Assembly (NCBI RefSeq): GCF_014200755.1
Contig: NZ_JACHCM010000002.1
Span: forward strand, 186,001 to 250,000
Origin: Rhodanobacter sp. ANJX3
GTDB lineage: Bacteria; Pseudomonadota; Gammaproteobacteria; Xanthomonadales; Rhodanobacteraceae
Length of the DNA: 64,000 nucleotides
Direction of reading: 5' to 3'
Program-made: the position numbers and the translations under genes
The notes under the pieces: generated by a model
Database searches by the model: none
Told to the model about the DNA's origin: nothing
What the model saw: only the letters and a program-made list of their open reading frames with translations
Shown here: positions 27,018 through 37,029 of the stretch, piece by piece
Layout: every line of letters starts with the position of its first letter
Numbering within the stretch: position 1 is the stretch's first letter

Positions 27018-27818
27018 TCAGCGCTCATCCAGCGCGGCGCGGATCGGCGCGAGAAAGGCGCTCACGCGCTCGGCGATCGTTGCCGCATCGCTGGCGCCGT
27101 CGAGCTTTTCGACCAGCGCGCTGCCGATCACCACCGCATCGGCGAAGCCGGCGATCGCCTTGGCGCTGGCCGGGTCGCGGATGCCGAAACCCACCGCCAC
27201 CGGCGCCTTGGCACGTGCACGGATATCGGCCACGCGTACAGCAATGTCGTCGGTGCTCAAATGGCCGGCACCGGTAATGCCGGCAAACGATACGTAATAC
27301 AGAAAACCTGTGGCGGCTTCGCACAGCTGGGCCAGCCGCTCGGGCGCCGTGGTCGGTGCGGCGAGGCGAATCTGCTGCAGCCCCGCATCGATCAGCGGCT
27401 TCAGCACGGCCGCCTCCTCCAGCGGGCAATCGACCACCAGCACGCCGTCGACCCCGGCCTCGACCGCTTCCTTGGCAAAGCGCGCGTAGCCGTGGATTTC
27501 GATCGGATTGAGGTAACCCATCAGCACGACCGGGGTGTCCGTATCGCGCGTACGGAACTCGCCGACCCAGTGCAGCACATGCGCCAGGCCGATACCTTTG
27601 GCAATCGAGCGCTCGCTGGCGTGCTGAATCACCGGACCATCGGCCATCGGGTCGGAAAACGGCACGCCCAGCTCGATCAGGTCGGCACCCGCGTCGACCA
27701 GTGCATGCATCAGCGCTACCGCATGGTCGGGTGAAGGATCGCCGGCGGTGACGAACGGAATCAGGCCGGTGCGCTTGGCCGCCTTGAGCGCGGCGAAGCG
27801 CCGATCGATGCGGCTCAT
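27018..27818 (-). CDS. trpA: tryptophan synthase alpha subunit
   Basis: A 266-residue (beta/alpha)8 barrel that cleaves indole-3-glycerol phosphate to indole, which is channelled to TrpB. Catalytic Glu49 ([12 protein letters not shown]) and Asp60 (PMADGP) fall at the E. coli numbers. SFAGITGAG and [11 protein letters not shown] are the phosphate-binding loops. ATGA overlap with trpB. Confidence 0.97.
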   Translation of the reverse strand: MSRIDRRFAALKAAKRTGLIPFVTAGDPSPDHAVALMHALVDAGADLIELGVPFSDPMADGPVIQHASERSIAKGIGLAHVLHWVGEFRTRDTDTPVVLMGYLNPIEIHGYARFAKEAVEAGVDGVLVVDCPLEEAAVLKPLIDAGLQQIRLAAPTTAPERLAQLCEAATGFLYYVSFAGITGAGHLSTDDIAVRVADIRARAKAPVAVGFGIRDPASAKAIAGFADAVVIGSALVEKLDGASDAATIAERVSAFLAPIRAALDER

Positions 27819-29026
27819 ATCGTGACTCCTTCACGCTCGGCAATCGTCTGCACGTCCTTGTCGCCGCGGCCGGACAGATTGCACAGAATCAACGCGTCCT
27901 TCGGATACTCGCGCGCCAGCTTGATCGCCTGCGCCACGGCGTGCGCCGATTCCAGCGCGGCGAGAATGCCTTCGGTGCGCGCCAGCAGGTGGAACGCTTC
28001 CATCGCCTCGTCGTCGGTCACGCCGACGTATTCGGCGCGGCCGGCGTCTTTCAGGAACGCATGCTCGGGACCGACGCCCGGATAGTCGAGGCCGGCGGAC
28101 ACCGAGTGGGTCTCGGTGATCTGGCCGTTGTCGTCGCATAACACGTACGTACGGTTGCCGTGCAGCACGCCCGGACGCCCGGCCACCAGCGACGCCGCGT
28201 GATGGCCGCTGGCAATGCTCTCGCCCGCCGCTTCGGCACCGACGATGCGCACGTCGGCATCGTTGAGAAATGCGTGGAACAGGCCGATCGCGTTCGAGCC
28301 GCCGCCGACACAGGCGGTCATCGCATCGGGCAGACGACCGTACTGCTCCAGCATCTGCTCGCGCGCCTCGCGCCCGACGATGGCGTTGAAATCGCGCACC
28401 ATCATCGGATACGGGTGCGGGCCGGCCACGGTGCCGATGATGTAGAACGTATCGGCGACATTGGTGACCCAGTCGCGCATCGCTTCGTTGAGCGCGTCCT
28501 TCAATGTCCTGGAACCCGAGGTCACCGGTATCACTTCGGCGCCGAGCAACTTCATGCGGAAGACGTTGATCTTCTGTCGCTCGATGTCGGTCTCGCCCAT
28601 GTAGACCACACACTTCAGGCCGAGCCGCGCGGCCACGGTGGCGCTGGCGACGCCGTGCTGGCCGGCGCCGGTTTCGGCGATGATGCGCGGCTTGCCCATG
28701 CGCTTGGCCACCAGGCCCTGGCCGACCGTGTTGTTGATCTTGTGCGCGCCGGTGTGGTTCAGATCCTCGCGCTTGAGCAGGATGCGCGCGCCGCCGACAT
28801 GCTGCGACAGGCGCTCGGCGTGGTAGATCGGGCTGGGTCGACCGACGTAGTACTTCAGGTCGCGATCCAGCTCGGCGATGAATTCCGGATCGTGGCGCAG
28901 CCGCTCGTAGGCCTCGGCCAGCTCGGCCAGCGGCGCCATCAGCGTTTCGGCCACATAGCTGCCGCCGTACTCGCCAAAACGGCCGTGCGCATCCGGGTAG
29001 GCGTTGAAATCCGCGATCTTGCTCAT
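27815..29026 (-). CDS. trpB: tryptophan synthase beta subunit
   Basis: A 403-residue PLP enzyme that condenses indole with serine. Lys96 in [14 protein letters not shown] is the Schiff-base lysine; [11 protein letters not shown] and [10 protein letters not shown] bind PLP. The start [22 protein letters not shown] is ATG at 29026; an upstream TTG adds four residues without support. It is separated from trpF by about 105 bases that hold no gene and no clear promoter. Confidence 0.97.
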   Translation of the reverse strand: MSKIADFNAYPDAHGRFGEYGGSYVAETLMAPLAELAEAYERLRHDPEFIAELDRDLKYYVGRPSPIYHAERLSQHVGGARILLKREDLNHTGAHKINNTVGQGLVAKRMGKPRIIAETGAGQHGVASATVAARLGLKCVVYMGETDIERQKINVFRMKLLGAEVIPVTSGSRTLKDALNEAMRDWVTNVADTFYIIGTVAGPHPYPMMVRDFNAIVGREAREQMLEQYGRLPDAMTACVGGGSNAIGLFHAFLNDADVRIVGAEAAGESIASGHHAASLVAGRPGVLHGNRTYVLCDDNGQITETHSVSAGLDYPGVGPEHAFLKDAGRAEYVGVTDDEAMEAFHLLARTEGILAALESAHAVAQAIKLAREYPKDALILCNLSGRGDKDVQTIAEREGVTI

Positions 29027-29131
29027 GCACTCACTCAATCAAGACAAAAAAACATCATCCCAGCAGCAGCTCAAGCCACACAGGGGCACAACGTCGCGGA
29101 GGAAGCCGCCGACGCAACGCCAAGGTTGCCA

Positions 29132-29758
29132 TCAGGCGGGCATGGCGACGGATCGAACCGCGTCGATCAAAGCCGTCATCTTAGCGGCATCCTTGATACC
29201 GGGCGAAATCTCGATGCCGCTGGCCACGTCCACCGCCCACGGCCGGGCGATGCAGATGGCCCGAGCCACGTTGTCGGCCGTGAGTCCGCCGGCGAGGATC
29301 AGCGGTTGCGTCAGGTCACGCGGCATCTGCGACCAGTCGAACGTGCGCCCGCTGCCGCCGACCTCGCCGAGCCCGTGGCCATCCAGCAGGAGTCCGGCAG
29401 CGCCCGGATAATCGTGCAGCCGCGACAGCGCCGCGACACCCTCGCCCATCGCGATCGCCTTGAGGTAACGCTGGCCGAACTGGGCACACCACGCGTCGCT
29501 CTCCTGCCCATGAAACTGCAGCAGGTCCGGCTGCACGGCGTCGATCACCTCACGCACCAGCACTTCGGCGTCGTCCATGAACAGTGCCACCGCGCTCACG
29601 AACGGCGGCAGCGCCCGGCGAATCTGCGCGGCCTGTTCGATGGTGACCCGACGCGCGCTGCGCGCGGTAAACACCAGCCCGATCGCGTCCGCCCCCAGCC
29701 GCGCAGCCAGCAGCGCATCCTCGACCCGGGTCATGCCACAGCACTTGATGCGCGTCAC
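29132..29758 (-). CDS. trpF: phosphoribosylanthranilate isomerase
   Basis: A 208-residue barrel enzyme of tryptophan synthesis. The start [11 protein letters not shown] uses GTG at 29758; GGAG lies eight bases before it, and it shares a GTGA overlap with the truA stop. An ATG at 29776 would add six residues without a Shine-Dalgarno. Catalytic Cys is in IKCCGMT and the Asp in [28 protein letters not shown] is the phosphate loop. The other trp genes (trpE, G, D, C) are not in the window, which is the usual split arrangement in this order. Confidence 0.95.
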   Translation of the reverse strand: MTRIKCCGMTRVEDALLAARLGADAIGLVFTARSARRVTIEQAAQIRRALPPFVSAVALFMDDAEVLVREVIDAVQPDLLQFHGQESDAWCAQFGQRYLKAIAMGEGVAALSRLHDYPGAAGLLLDGHGLGEVGGSGRTFDWSQMPRDLTQPLILAGGLTADNVARAICIARPWAVDVASGIEISPGIKDAAKMTALIDAVRSVAMPA

Positions 29759-30582
29759 GAGGCAATCTCCGGCCATGCTGATTCGATGGGCAATGCTTCA
29801 GGCACCGACGGTTCGAGCTGACTGACCTCGGCCGGCAGACCCCAGTGGGTCGGGTAGCGCGGCCCCAGAAAGGTAAGGCCCGATGCCGGCGCGGTGGGAC
29901 CGGCCACCTGGCGATCGCAGCCGGCCAGCAGTTCCCCCATCCATGTCGTTGGTTTTTCGCCGCGACCGACCAGCAGCAGCGAACCGACGATATTGCGCAC
30001 CATGTGATGCAAAAATGCGTTGGCCTCGATCTCGACGAAAACGTGCTGACCCTCGCGTCGAACGCACACGTTCAGCACCGTACGACGCGGATGCGCGGCC
30101 TGGCAGGACAGCGCGCGGAATGCGCTGAAGTCGTGCTCGCCGCACAGTGCCTGCGCCGCCTCGTGCATCCGATCGGCGTCGAGCGGCAGGCGCTCCCAGG
30201 TGACGTAGCGCGCGTCCAGCGCCGCGCGCACCGGCCGATTGAGGATGTGATAGCGATAGCGGCGGCTGCGCGCGGCGTAGCGCGCGTGAAACTCGGCCGC
30301 CACCGGCTGCGCCCACAGCACCGCCACGCTATCGGGCAGATTGGACGAGACGCCGAGCATCCAGCCGCGCATGTCGCGCTGCGCCTCGCTGTCGAAATGC
30401 ACGACCTGACAGCGTCCATGCACGCCGGCATCGGTACGACCCGCGCAGCTGATTTCCACCGGATGCGCGGCAACTCTGGACAATGCCTGCTCCACGCTCG
30501 CCTGCACGCTGGCCTCGGTTTTCAGCCGCTGCCAGCCGGAGAAATCGGTGCCGTCGTATTCGATACCCAGGGCGATGCGCAT
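29755..30582 (-). CDS. truA: tRNA pseudouridine(38-40) synthase
   Basis: 275 residues. It converts U38-U40 of the tRNA anticodon arm to pseudouridine. Catalytic Asp51 is in [19 protein letters not shown] and [16 protein letters not shown] are family blocks. The C-terminal ~20 residues (after YPTHWGLP) are an extra Pro/Glu-rich tail. It follows fimV by 191 bases and overlaps trpF, the conserved fimV-truA-trpF order. Confidence 0.95.
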   Translation of the reverse strand: MRIALGIEYDGTDFSGWQRLKTEASVQASVEQALSRVAAHPVEISCAGRTDAGVHGRCQVVHFDSEAQRDMRGWMLGVSSNLPDSVAVLWAQPVAAEFHARYAARSRRYRYHILNRPVRAALDARYVTWERLPLDADRMHEAAQALCGEHDFSAFRALSCQAAHPRRTVLNVCVRREGQHVFVEIEANAFLHHMVRNIVGSLLLVGRGEKPTTWMGELLAGCDRQVAGPTAPASGLTFLGPRYPTHWGLPAEVSQLEPSVPEALPIESAWPEIAS

Positions 30583-30719
30583 GACGTTCGGTAAAAGCTC
30601 GATCGAAGACGCACAAGATTAGCAGGTCGCTCCTGCGCATCCTGTGCCCGCTCTTTGGGCATCCCTCTAGGGGCGCTCGCGACACTGGGCCATCCTCGGT
30701 CGGCGGTCGCCGACAACGA

Positions 30720-30746
30720 CGTCGGGCCGGCAAGGCCGGCCCGACG
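30720..30746. repeat. perfect 12-bp inverted repeat
   Basis: CGTCGGGCCGGC and GCCGGCCCGACG pair around AAG. It lies 28 bases after the fimV stop on the minus strand, inside the 191-base fimV-truA gap. It has no U tract, so it is either a weak or stem-only terminator/processing site or a REP-like element. Confidence 0.55.
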
Positions 30747-30773
30747 GTCAAGTACATCGGTCGCGGCGGACGA

Positions 30774-33149
30774 TCAGTGCAGCGTTTCCAGCAGCCGTTT
30801 GGCGACATCCTGCTGAATCTGCGTACCTTCCTTGATCACCTCGCCGAGCATGGCGCGCGCGCCGTCGGCGTCGCCCATGTCGACATAGGCGCGCGCCAGA
30901 TCGAGCTTGGTATCGACCGGGTCATCGTTGAAATCATCCAGATTCAGTCCCTGATTGCCGCCAAGGTCGCCGTCCTTATGGAATGTTTCCGTGTGAAAGG
31001 ACTCCGGCTCGTCGAAGCCAAAATCCGATATGGCCTTGACCGGGGCTGCATGCGAAAGCTCGTCGTGTGAATCCGGCGCCGTCACCGGCGGAAGCATGAC
31101 GTCGTCCTCCGGCTCGCCAGGGGCTGTGCTGGGCACTTCAGGCTTGTCGCCGTCGAAATTGAAGTGGTACTCGCTGACCATCTTCGAGGGTGGCAACGGC
31201 GGCATCGCCGACGGTGTCTTCGCCGCAGGCGCCTCGAAATCAGGCATCACGTCGTCCGACGCATAGTGGTCGATATCGAACGCACGGCGCGCCTCATGCA
31301 TTTCGTGCGGCGGCAGCTCCACGTGGTGATCGAACAGCGGGTGGCCCGGCGCGAGATCCTCGCCCATATGCAGCACGTCCTGCCACTCATCCTGCTCGGT
31401 ATCGGTGATGTGCGCGTGCATGGCTTCGGCAGCCGCTTCGAAATGATCGACGTCGCGGCGGGAGTAATACAGCGTGACCAGCTCCAGATGCAGGCCGATG
31501 TCGTCCGGATGCTCGGCCAGCTGATCGAGCAGCTCGTTCTGATCGATATCGCTGGGATCGTGACCGATCGACTCGGAGCCGAAACGATCGGCCAGCGACG
31601 CCGGCGACGACTCGACCTCGGCCGCTGCCTTGCGGCGGCGGCCAAGCAAGGCCAGCAGCACCAGGACGACCACCGCACCGGCACCCGCTGCCCATGCCCA
31701 GGTCTGCATATACCAGGGATCCTCGGCGACCGGCGTCGGCACGATGACGGGCTTGGGCTTGACCGCAGCTGGCGCGGCAACCGCCGCGACCGGCGCCGTT
31801 TTCACCGAGCTGGACGCGACCGGCGCGGCGGCAGATGCCGACGCGGTTGCACCCGGCGCCGCTGCGGAACCCGCGGCAGCCACCGTAACCGGCGGTTTCG
31901 CCGCAGCCGTGGCGGCTTTGGCCGGTGTGGCGACGGCGGACACGGTCTGCGCCGGCAAACCGGCGGCCTTGCGCGCGGTGGCGAGCTTGGCCTGCAGCTC
32001 GGCGATTTGATTGTCTTTGAGCGACAGCAGGCGCTCGTTCTTGCTGTTGATATCGTTCAGATCCTGCAGCCGCGTCTTCAGATCATTGCTCTGCTGCTGC
32101 ACGCTGGCCAGGCTTTCCTTGGTGCGCTGCAGCTCCTGCCGCAGGCCGGCGGACGACTGATCGCCCTTGCCGCCGACCTGGCCGCCCTGACCGCTCGCCC
32201 CTTGCCGATCCGCCGCAGACACCAGCGCCAGACGATCCGTGACGCCGTTGGATCCTGACGAGGCTGTGCCGGAAGCTGGCGAACGCGTCGCCGTGTCGGC
32301 AACGGTGGTCGATTTGCCGACACGGCCAGCGCGCCAGTCGCTATTCTGCTGCTGGACTTCGGCGACCGCCGCGGCAGCGGCGAGCGTCTGCGCTTCGGCA
32401 GCGGTAGGAATGCGCAAGATCACGCCGCGCTTGAGCGCGTTGATATTGTCGCGATAGAACGCGTCGGGATTGGCCTGCTTCAGCGCGATCAGCATCTGAT
32501 TCATGCTGACGCCGGCACTCGGCGCCGTGCTGCGTGCGATGGACGACAGCGTCTGCCCGCTTTCGACCGGGCCGTACTTGCCTTTGCTTGCGCCGACGGC
32601 GGCCTCGTCGGATTTCGGCGCTGCTGCCGGGTGATGCGGGCGCGGCGCGGGCGCAGACTCGGCGGCGGTCGACGTCGATGGCGTGGTGCGCGCCGGGCGA
32701 ACCGGGGCCGAACGAACGGGCACCGATGGAGCGGTCGCGACGCCGGCGCCGGGCGTAGAATTGGGTGGGTCGAGCAGAATGGCGAACTCGCGCACGCTCT
32801 TGCCCGCGTGATCGTTCACCTCGAGCAGCAGGTCCAGATAGGGATCGTTGACGGCGACCGTGCTGGTAATGCGGATCACCGGTCGCCCGCCGCTGTTCAC
32901 CACGCTGAAGCTCAGCGGCACGGTGGTTCGCCCGCCGACAATGCCCGCACGCGCAAAGTCCTCGTTGGAGGCCAGCTGCACGGTCAGTCCTTTCAGCTCG
33001 GCCGGCGTAGCGGAATTGATCGGGATCTCGGCCAGCAGCGGCTGCCAGAGGGCCGACTTGACCTGGATTTGCCCCATGTCCAGCGCCAGCACTTGGCTGC
33101 TGCCCAATGCCAACGCGACGAGCATCGACAACTTCAACGAACGATTCAT
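30774..33149 (-). CDS. fimV: FimV/HubP-family polar landmark protein
   Basis: A 791-residue inner-membrane protein. The signal sequence (about 1-22) is followed by the FimV N-terminal domain beginning MGQIQVKSALWQPLLAEIPI, and a periplasmic LysM-like segment (GPVESGQTLSSIA, about 190-250). Next come a coiled coil (about 325-385), an Ala/Pro linker and one transmembrane helix (WAWAAGAGAVVVLVLLALLG). The acidic cytoplasmic part ends in the conserved C-terminal TPR-like FimV motif (DTKLDLARAYVDMGDADGARAMLGEV). FimV proteins organise type IV pilus assembly and polar signalling. No pilus genes are nearby. Confidence 0.93.
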   Translation of the reverse strand: MNRSLKLSMLVALALGSSQVLALDMGQIQVKSALWQPLLAEIPINSATPAELKGLTVQLASNEDFARAGIVGGRTTVPLSFSVVNSGGRPVIRITSTVAVNDPYLDLLLEVNDHAGKSVREFAILLDPPNSTPGAGVATAPSVPVRSAPVRPARTTPSTSTAAESAPAPRPHHPAAAPKSDEAAVGASKGKYGPVESGQTLSSIARSTAPSAGVSMNQMLIALKQANPDAFYRDNINALKRGVILRIPTAAEAQTLAAAAAVAEVQQQNSDWRAGRVGKSTTVADTATRSPASGTASSGSNGVTDRLALVSAADRQGASGQGGQVGGKGDQSSAGLRQELQRTKESLASVQQQSNDLKTRLQDLNDINSKNERLLSLKDNQIAELQAKLATARKAAGLPAQTVSAVATPAKAATAAAKPPVTVAAAGSAAAPGATASASAAAPVASSSVKTAPVAAVAAPAAVKPKPVIVPTPVAEDPWYMQTWAWAAGAGAVVVLVLLALLGRRRKAAAEVESSPASLADRFGSESIGHDPSDIDQNELLDQLAEHPDDIGLHLELVTLYYSRRDVDHFEAAAEAMHAHITDTEQDEWQDVLHMGEDLAPGHPLFDHHVELPPHEMHEARRAFDIDHYASDDVMPDFEAPAAKTPSAMPPLPPSKMVSEYHFNFDGDKPEVPSTAPGEPEDDVMLPPVTAPDSHDELSHAAPVKAISDFGFDEPESFHTETFHKDGDLGGNQGLNLDDFNDDPVDTKLDLARAYVDMGDADGARAMLGEVIKEGTQIQQDVAKRLLETLH

Positions 33150-33236
33150 TGCGTTTTCCCCCGAACGACTCTTGACGCCATGGACAGCGCCATTGATGAA
33201 GTTGCCGACGCCGCAGCGTGCTCCATACGCGGAACC

Positions 33237-33265
33237 ACTTTAGTTACATGCAGACTAATCAACAA
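33237..33265 (-). promoter_or_regulatory. candidate fimV promoter
   Basis: On the minus strand TTGTTG (33265-33260), a 17-base spacer and TAAAGT (33242-33237) lie about 90 bases before the fimV ATG. The local sequence is the AT-richest of the 175-base gap between the coiled-coil gene and fimV. Confidence 0.4.
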
Positions 33266-33324
33266 TAGCTGAAACGACCACTTGCAGTACATTCCTGTAG
33301 TCCGTTCTCGCTATGCCAGCCGTC

Positions 33325-33645
33325 TTAGCGATGTCCTGCTGCCTGTTTTGCCTGCAGCGCCTGCAGTTCCTGCTGCATTTGGGCGATGGCCTTGTCCTGC
33401 TGCTGCAACCTTTCGCTGGCCTGCTTGCTGTCCGACTCCTGCTTTGCGACCGAACCCTGCAACTGCTCCACCTGAGCCTGCTGCTGCTGCAGTTTCTGCT
33501 TGGCGCGGGCCAGCGAGGCCTGCGTCGCCGCACCGGATCGGTCCTTGTGCGACATCGCCCGGCCATCGGCCCAGACCGCGGGGGAAGCGAGCAGCAGCGC
33601 CAGGGTGGCGGCTTTCAGAGCCAGCGTCATGCTTGTACGCGCCAT
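33325..33645 (-). CDS. small periplasmic coiled-coil protein between asd and fimV
   Basis: 106 residues. The signal peptide (about 1-26, ending AVWA) precedes a hydrophilic chain with a Gln-rich coiled coil (about 45-100: KQKLQQQQAQVEQLQGSVA, then SERLQQQDKAIAQMQQELQ). No family recognised. Its ATG overlaps the asd stop by one base (TGATG), so it is coupled to asd. The coiled coil resembles the one in FimV, encoded next, which makes a partnership with FimV conceivable but unproven. Confidence 0.75.
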   Translation of the reverse strand: MARTSMTLALKAATLALLLASPAVWADGRAMSHKDRSGAATQASLARAKQKLQQQQAQVEQLQGSVAKQESDSKQASERLQQQDKAIAQMQQELQALQAKQAAGHR

Positions 33646-34676
33646 CACAGATAGTCCTCGATCAGCTTTTCGGCGATCTGCACGGCGTTGAGCGCGGCAC
33701 CCTTGCGGATGTTGTCCGAGACGATCCACAGGTCCAGGCCGCGCTCGTGCGAAATATCCTCGCGGATGCGCCCCACGTAGACCGCGTCGTTGCCGGCGGC
33801 CTCCCCCACCGGGGTCGGATAACCGCCGGGCTTGCGCTCGTCCACCAGGATCACGCCTTCCGCCTTTTCCAATAGCTCGCGCGCCTGCTCGGCGGTGATC
33901 TTGTCGGTCGTCTCGATATGCACCGCCTCGGAGTGGCCGTAGAACACCGGTACACGCACGGCCGTCGGATTGACCTGGATCGACTCGTCCTCGAGGATCT
34001 TGCGCGTCTCCCACACCAGCTTCATTTCTTCCTTGGTGTAACCGTTGGGCTGGAAGTCGTCGATCTGCGGGATGACATTGAACGCGATCTGCGCCGGAAA
34101 TTTCTTGCCTGGGTCGACGCTTTGGAAATTCAGCAGCGCCGCGGTCTGCCGGCCGAGTTCCTCCATGCCCGTGCGTCCGGCACCCGATACCGACTGATAC
34201 GTCGCTACATTGATCCGCTCGATCTGCACGGCACGATGGATCGGCGCCAGCGCCACCAGCATCTGCATGGTCGAGCAGTTCGGGTTCGCGATAATGCCGC
34301 GGCGCGTGTAGTCGGCGATGGCGTGCGGGTTGACCTCGCTGATCACCAGCGGCACGTCGTCGTCGTAGCGAAACTCGGAAGTGTTGTCGATCACCACGGC
34401 GCCGGCCGCCGCCGCACGCGGCGCATGCGCGCGGCTGACCGAACCGCCGGCGGAAAAGAAGGCGATATCGACGCCGGCAAAATCGTAGGTATCGAGCAGT
34501 TGCACGGTCACGTCCTGCCCGGCGTATTTGACCTTGCCACCGGCGGATCGCTCGCTCGCCAGCGGCATCAGCTCGCTGACCGGAAAATCACGCTCGGCCA
34601 GGATCGCCAGCAGCGTCTCGCCGACGGCGCCGGTAGCACCGACCATGGCCACTTTGTAACTGCTCTTTTTACTCAC
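33645..34676 (-). CDS. asd: aspartate-semialdehyde dehydrogenase
   Basis: 343 residues. It reduces aspartyl phosphate with NADPH at the branch to lysine, threonine, methionine and peptidoglycan DAP. The N-terminal VAMVGATGAVGETLL is the nucleotide loop, catalytic Cys134 is in IIANPNCSTMQML, and VSGAGRTGMEEL is the active-site loop. The length is that of the short type found in Pseudomonas asd2 and Gram-positive enzymes, not the ~370-residue enteric type. Start is GTG at 34676 with AGGT nine bases before it. Confidence 0.95.
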   Translation of the reverse strand: MSKKSSYKVAMVGATGAVGETLLAILAERDFPVSELMPLASERSAGGKVKYAGQDVTVQLLDTYDFAGVDIAFFSAGGSVSRAHAPRAAAAGAVVIDNTSEFRYDDDVPLVISEVNPHAIADYTRRGIIANPNCSTMQMLVALAPIHRAVQIERINVATYQSVSGAGRTGMEELGRQTAALLNFQSVDPGKKFPAQIAFNVIPQIDDFQPNGYTKEEMKLVWETRKILEDESIQVNPTAVRVPVFYGHSEAVHIETTDKITAEQARELLEKAEGVILVDERKPGGYPTPVGEAAGNDAVYVGRIREDISHERGLDLWIVSDNIRKGAALNAVQIAEKLIEDYL

Positions 34677-34805
34677 GGATTGATTACCTGCGATTCCGGT
34701 TCTAAGGATGGCTCAAGGGAGAAAACATGGCGGAACAATCACGATGCCGAAATCCCGCCGCGCCACAGAGTACACGTGCAAACATTTGGACGGCCAGTTG
34801 AGCGC

Positions 34806-35801
34806 TCACTTTGTGAGCAACTCGGCATTGATCGGCGTGGGTGGATGCCCCGCATGCGGACCGTGGCCCAACGCCGCAATGACATTATCGACCGCCAATG
34901 TGGCCATCGCACGGCGGGTTGCTGCGGTAGCGCTGCCAATATGCGGACTCAGCACGGCGTTATCGAGCGCCAGCAGATCGGGATGCACCGCCGGCTCGCC
35001 TTCGAACACATCCAGGCCGGCCGCCGCCAGGCGCCCCTCGCGCAGAGCCGCCGCCAGCGCCGCGTCGTCGACGATGCCGCCGCGCGCAATATTCACCAGT
35101 ACGGCATGCGGCCTCATCATCGCCAGCTCGGCCGCGCCGATGGCGTGCCGGTTTTCCGGCGTGTACGGCAGCACCAGGATCAGATGATCGGACTGCGCCA
35201 GCAGCACAGGCTTTTCGACGTAGCGTGCCTTGCAGTCCAGTTCGATATCCGCCGCCAGCCGACGGCGGTTGTGATAGATCACCGGCATGCCGAAGCCCGC
35301 GGCGCGGCGCGCGATCGCCTGGCCGATGCGGCCCATGCCCAGAATACCCAGCGTCTTGCCATGCACGTCGACGCCGAGCCAGTCGTCGAAGCGCATGCCG
35401 TGCCATTGACCCGCCCGCAGCCAGCGCTCGGCGGCGCCGACCCGACGCGCGGCCGCCAGCATCAGCGCCCAGGCGTAGTCGGCCACGCTCTCGTCGAGCA
35501 CGTCGGGCGTATTGCAGGCGAGTACGCCGGCCCGGGTCAGTGCGGGGATATCCAGATTGTTGTAGCCCACGCCGAGGTTGGCGACCACCTTCAGCCGGCG
35601 ATTGCCCTCGAGCAAGGCCGCGTCGATACGGTCGCCGCCGCCGAGGATGGCACCATCGACGTCCATCAGCGTGGCTTTCAGCTGCTCGGCGGAAAGCTTC
35701 TGCTCCACGGTCTCGGCCACGACCTCAAAATACTGCCCCAGCGTCGTCAGGGTCTCGGGAAAAATGGGGCGCGATACCCATACGCGTTGTCGCTCGCTCA
35801 C
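34806..35801 (-). CDS. D-2-hydroxyacid dehydrogenase (glyoxylate/hydroxypyruvate reductase GhrB-like)
   Basis: 331 residues, NAD(P)H-dependent. The catalytic domain is split around a Rossmann domain with GKTLGILGMGRIGQAIARR (GxGxxG). Active-site residues are Arg in NIARGGIVDD, Glu in GLDVFEGEP and His in LSPHIGSAT. The best match in memory is the glyoxylate/hydroxypyruvate reductase (D-glycerate dehydrogenase) group; substrate choice cannot be fixed from sequence. Start is GTG at 35801 with AGGA upstream. It lies between asd and aroC, about 50 bases after aroC; PdxB is unlikely given the short length. Confidence 0.87.
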   Translation of the reverse strand: MSERQRVWVSRPIFPETLTTLGQYFEVVAETVEQKLSAEQLKATLMDVDGAILGGGDRIDAALLEGNRRLKVVANLGVGYNNLDIPALTRAGVLACNTPDVLDESVADYAWALMLAAARRVGAAERWLRAGQWHGMRFDDWLGVDVHGKTLGILGMGRIGQAIARRAAGFGMPVIYHNRRRLAADIELDCKARYVEKPVLLAQSDHLILVLPYTPENRHAIGAAELAMMRPHAVLVNIARGGIVDDAALAAALREGRLAAAGLDVFEGEPAVHPDLLALDNAVLSPHIGSATAATRRAMATLAVDNVIAALGHGPHAGHPPTPINAELLTK

Positions 35802-35853
35802 TTAAGCACTGTCCTTTCAATGGAGCCTTCCGCCCTATCCGGCGTAGAACGCA

Positions 35854-36942
35854 TCAGGGAATCCGCGGCTCGACGATACCGACGTCGCCGCATTGCGCGC
35901 GATGGCGCAGCGCATGATCGATCAGCACCAGCGCCATCATCGCCTCGGCGATCGGCGTGGCGCGAATGCCGACGCAGGGGTCGTGCCGGCCTTTGGTCAC
36001 GACCTCGGTCACTTCGCCGGCGGTGTTGACGCTTTGGCCGGGAATCAGAATGCTCGAGGTGGGCTTCAGCACCATCGATGCCGTCACCGGCTGTCCGCTG
36101 CTGATGCCGCCGAGAATGCCGCCGGCATGGTTGGACGCAAAGCCGTCCAGACGAATCTCGTCGCGATGCTGGCTGCCGCGCTGGCTCACCGCGGCGAAGC
36201 CGTCGCCGATCTCCACGCCTTTGACGGCATTGATCGACATCAGCGCGCTGGCCAGGTCGCTGTCGAGCTTGCCGTAGATCGGCTCGCCCCAGCCCGGCGG
36301 CACCCCGTCGGCAACCACGTTGACGCGTGCGCCGACCGAGTCGCCGGACTTGCGCAGCGCGTTGATGAAGGCTTCCAGCTCAGCCACCTGACCGGCATCG
36401 GGCCAGAAAAACGGATTCTGCTCGACCGCATCCCAGTCGAACGCGCTCGCGACGATGTCGCCGATCTGCGCCAGGTAACCGCGGATGCGGACGCCGTATC
36501 TCTCGGCCAGCCACTTCTTGGCGATGACCCCTGCCGCCACGCGCATGGTGGTTTCGCGCGCGGAAGAGCGTCCGCCGCCGCGCGGATCGCGGATGCCGTA
36601 CTTCTGCCAGTACGTGTAATCGGCGTGGCCCGGACGGAAGGTCTGCGCGATGTCGCCGTAGTCCTTGCTGCGCTGATCGGTGTTGCGAATCAGCAGCCCG
36701 ATCGGCGTGCCGGTGGTCCTGCCCTCGTACACGCCGGAGAGAATTTCCACATCGTCCGCCTCGTGCCGCTGCGAGGTGTAGCGGCTGCGGCCAGTGGCGC
36801 GACGATCGAGATCCGTACGAAATTCTTCGACGCTGATCGGCAGCCCGGGCGGGCAGCCGTCAATGACGCAACCAATCGCCGGCCCGTGGCTCTCGCCAAA
36901 GGTAGTGACCGTAAAAAGCGTGCCGAAGGAATTGCTGGACAT
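35854..36942 (-). CDS. aroC: chorismate synthase
   Basis: 362 residues. The last shikimate-pathway step, anti-1,4 elimination of phosphate from EPSP using reduced FMN. Signatures: [15 protein letters not shown] near the N terminus, [26 protein letters not shown], and [15 protein letters not shown] near the C terminus. Normal length. It lies downstream of prmB, as in many gammaproteobacteria. Confidence 0.97.
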   Translation of the reverse strand: MSSNSFGTLFTVTTFGESHGPAIGCVIDGCPPGLPISVEEFRTDLDRRATGRSRYTSQRHEADDVEILSGVYEGRTTGTPIGLLIRNTDQRSKDYGDIAQTFRPGHADYTYWQKYGIRDPRGGGRSSARETTMRVAAGVIAKKWLAERYGVRIRGYLAQIGDIVASAFDWDAVEQNPFFWPDAGQVAELEAFINALRKSGDSVGARVNVVADGVPPGWGEPIYGKLDSDLASALMSINAVKGVEIGDGFAAVSQRGSQHRDEIRLDGFASNHAGGILGGISSGQPVTASMVLKPTSSILIPGQSVNTAGEVTEVVTKGRHDPCVGIRATPIAEAMMALVLIDHALRHRAQCGDVGIVEPRIP

Positions 36943-37029
36943 GGCGTCGATGCGTCGTGGATAACCGTTACAGCTTAACCGCGAAGACGCTCAGCCGTGC
37001 GGCACGGTCTGATGCTTGCGGCAAGCGCA

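Noticed and set aside
34727..34801. 24-codon plus-strand ORF with a good Shine-Dalgarno before asd
   Set aside because: Short, no recognisable product, and flanked by two minus-strand genes; a chance Shine-Dalgarno is likely.
33918..36029. 703-codon plus-strand ORF across asd, the hydroxyacid dehydrogenase and aroC
   Set aside because: Antisense to three recognised genes on the minus strand with no family motif.
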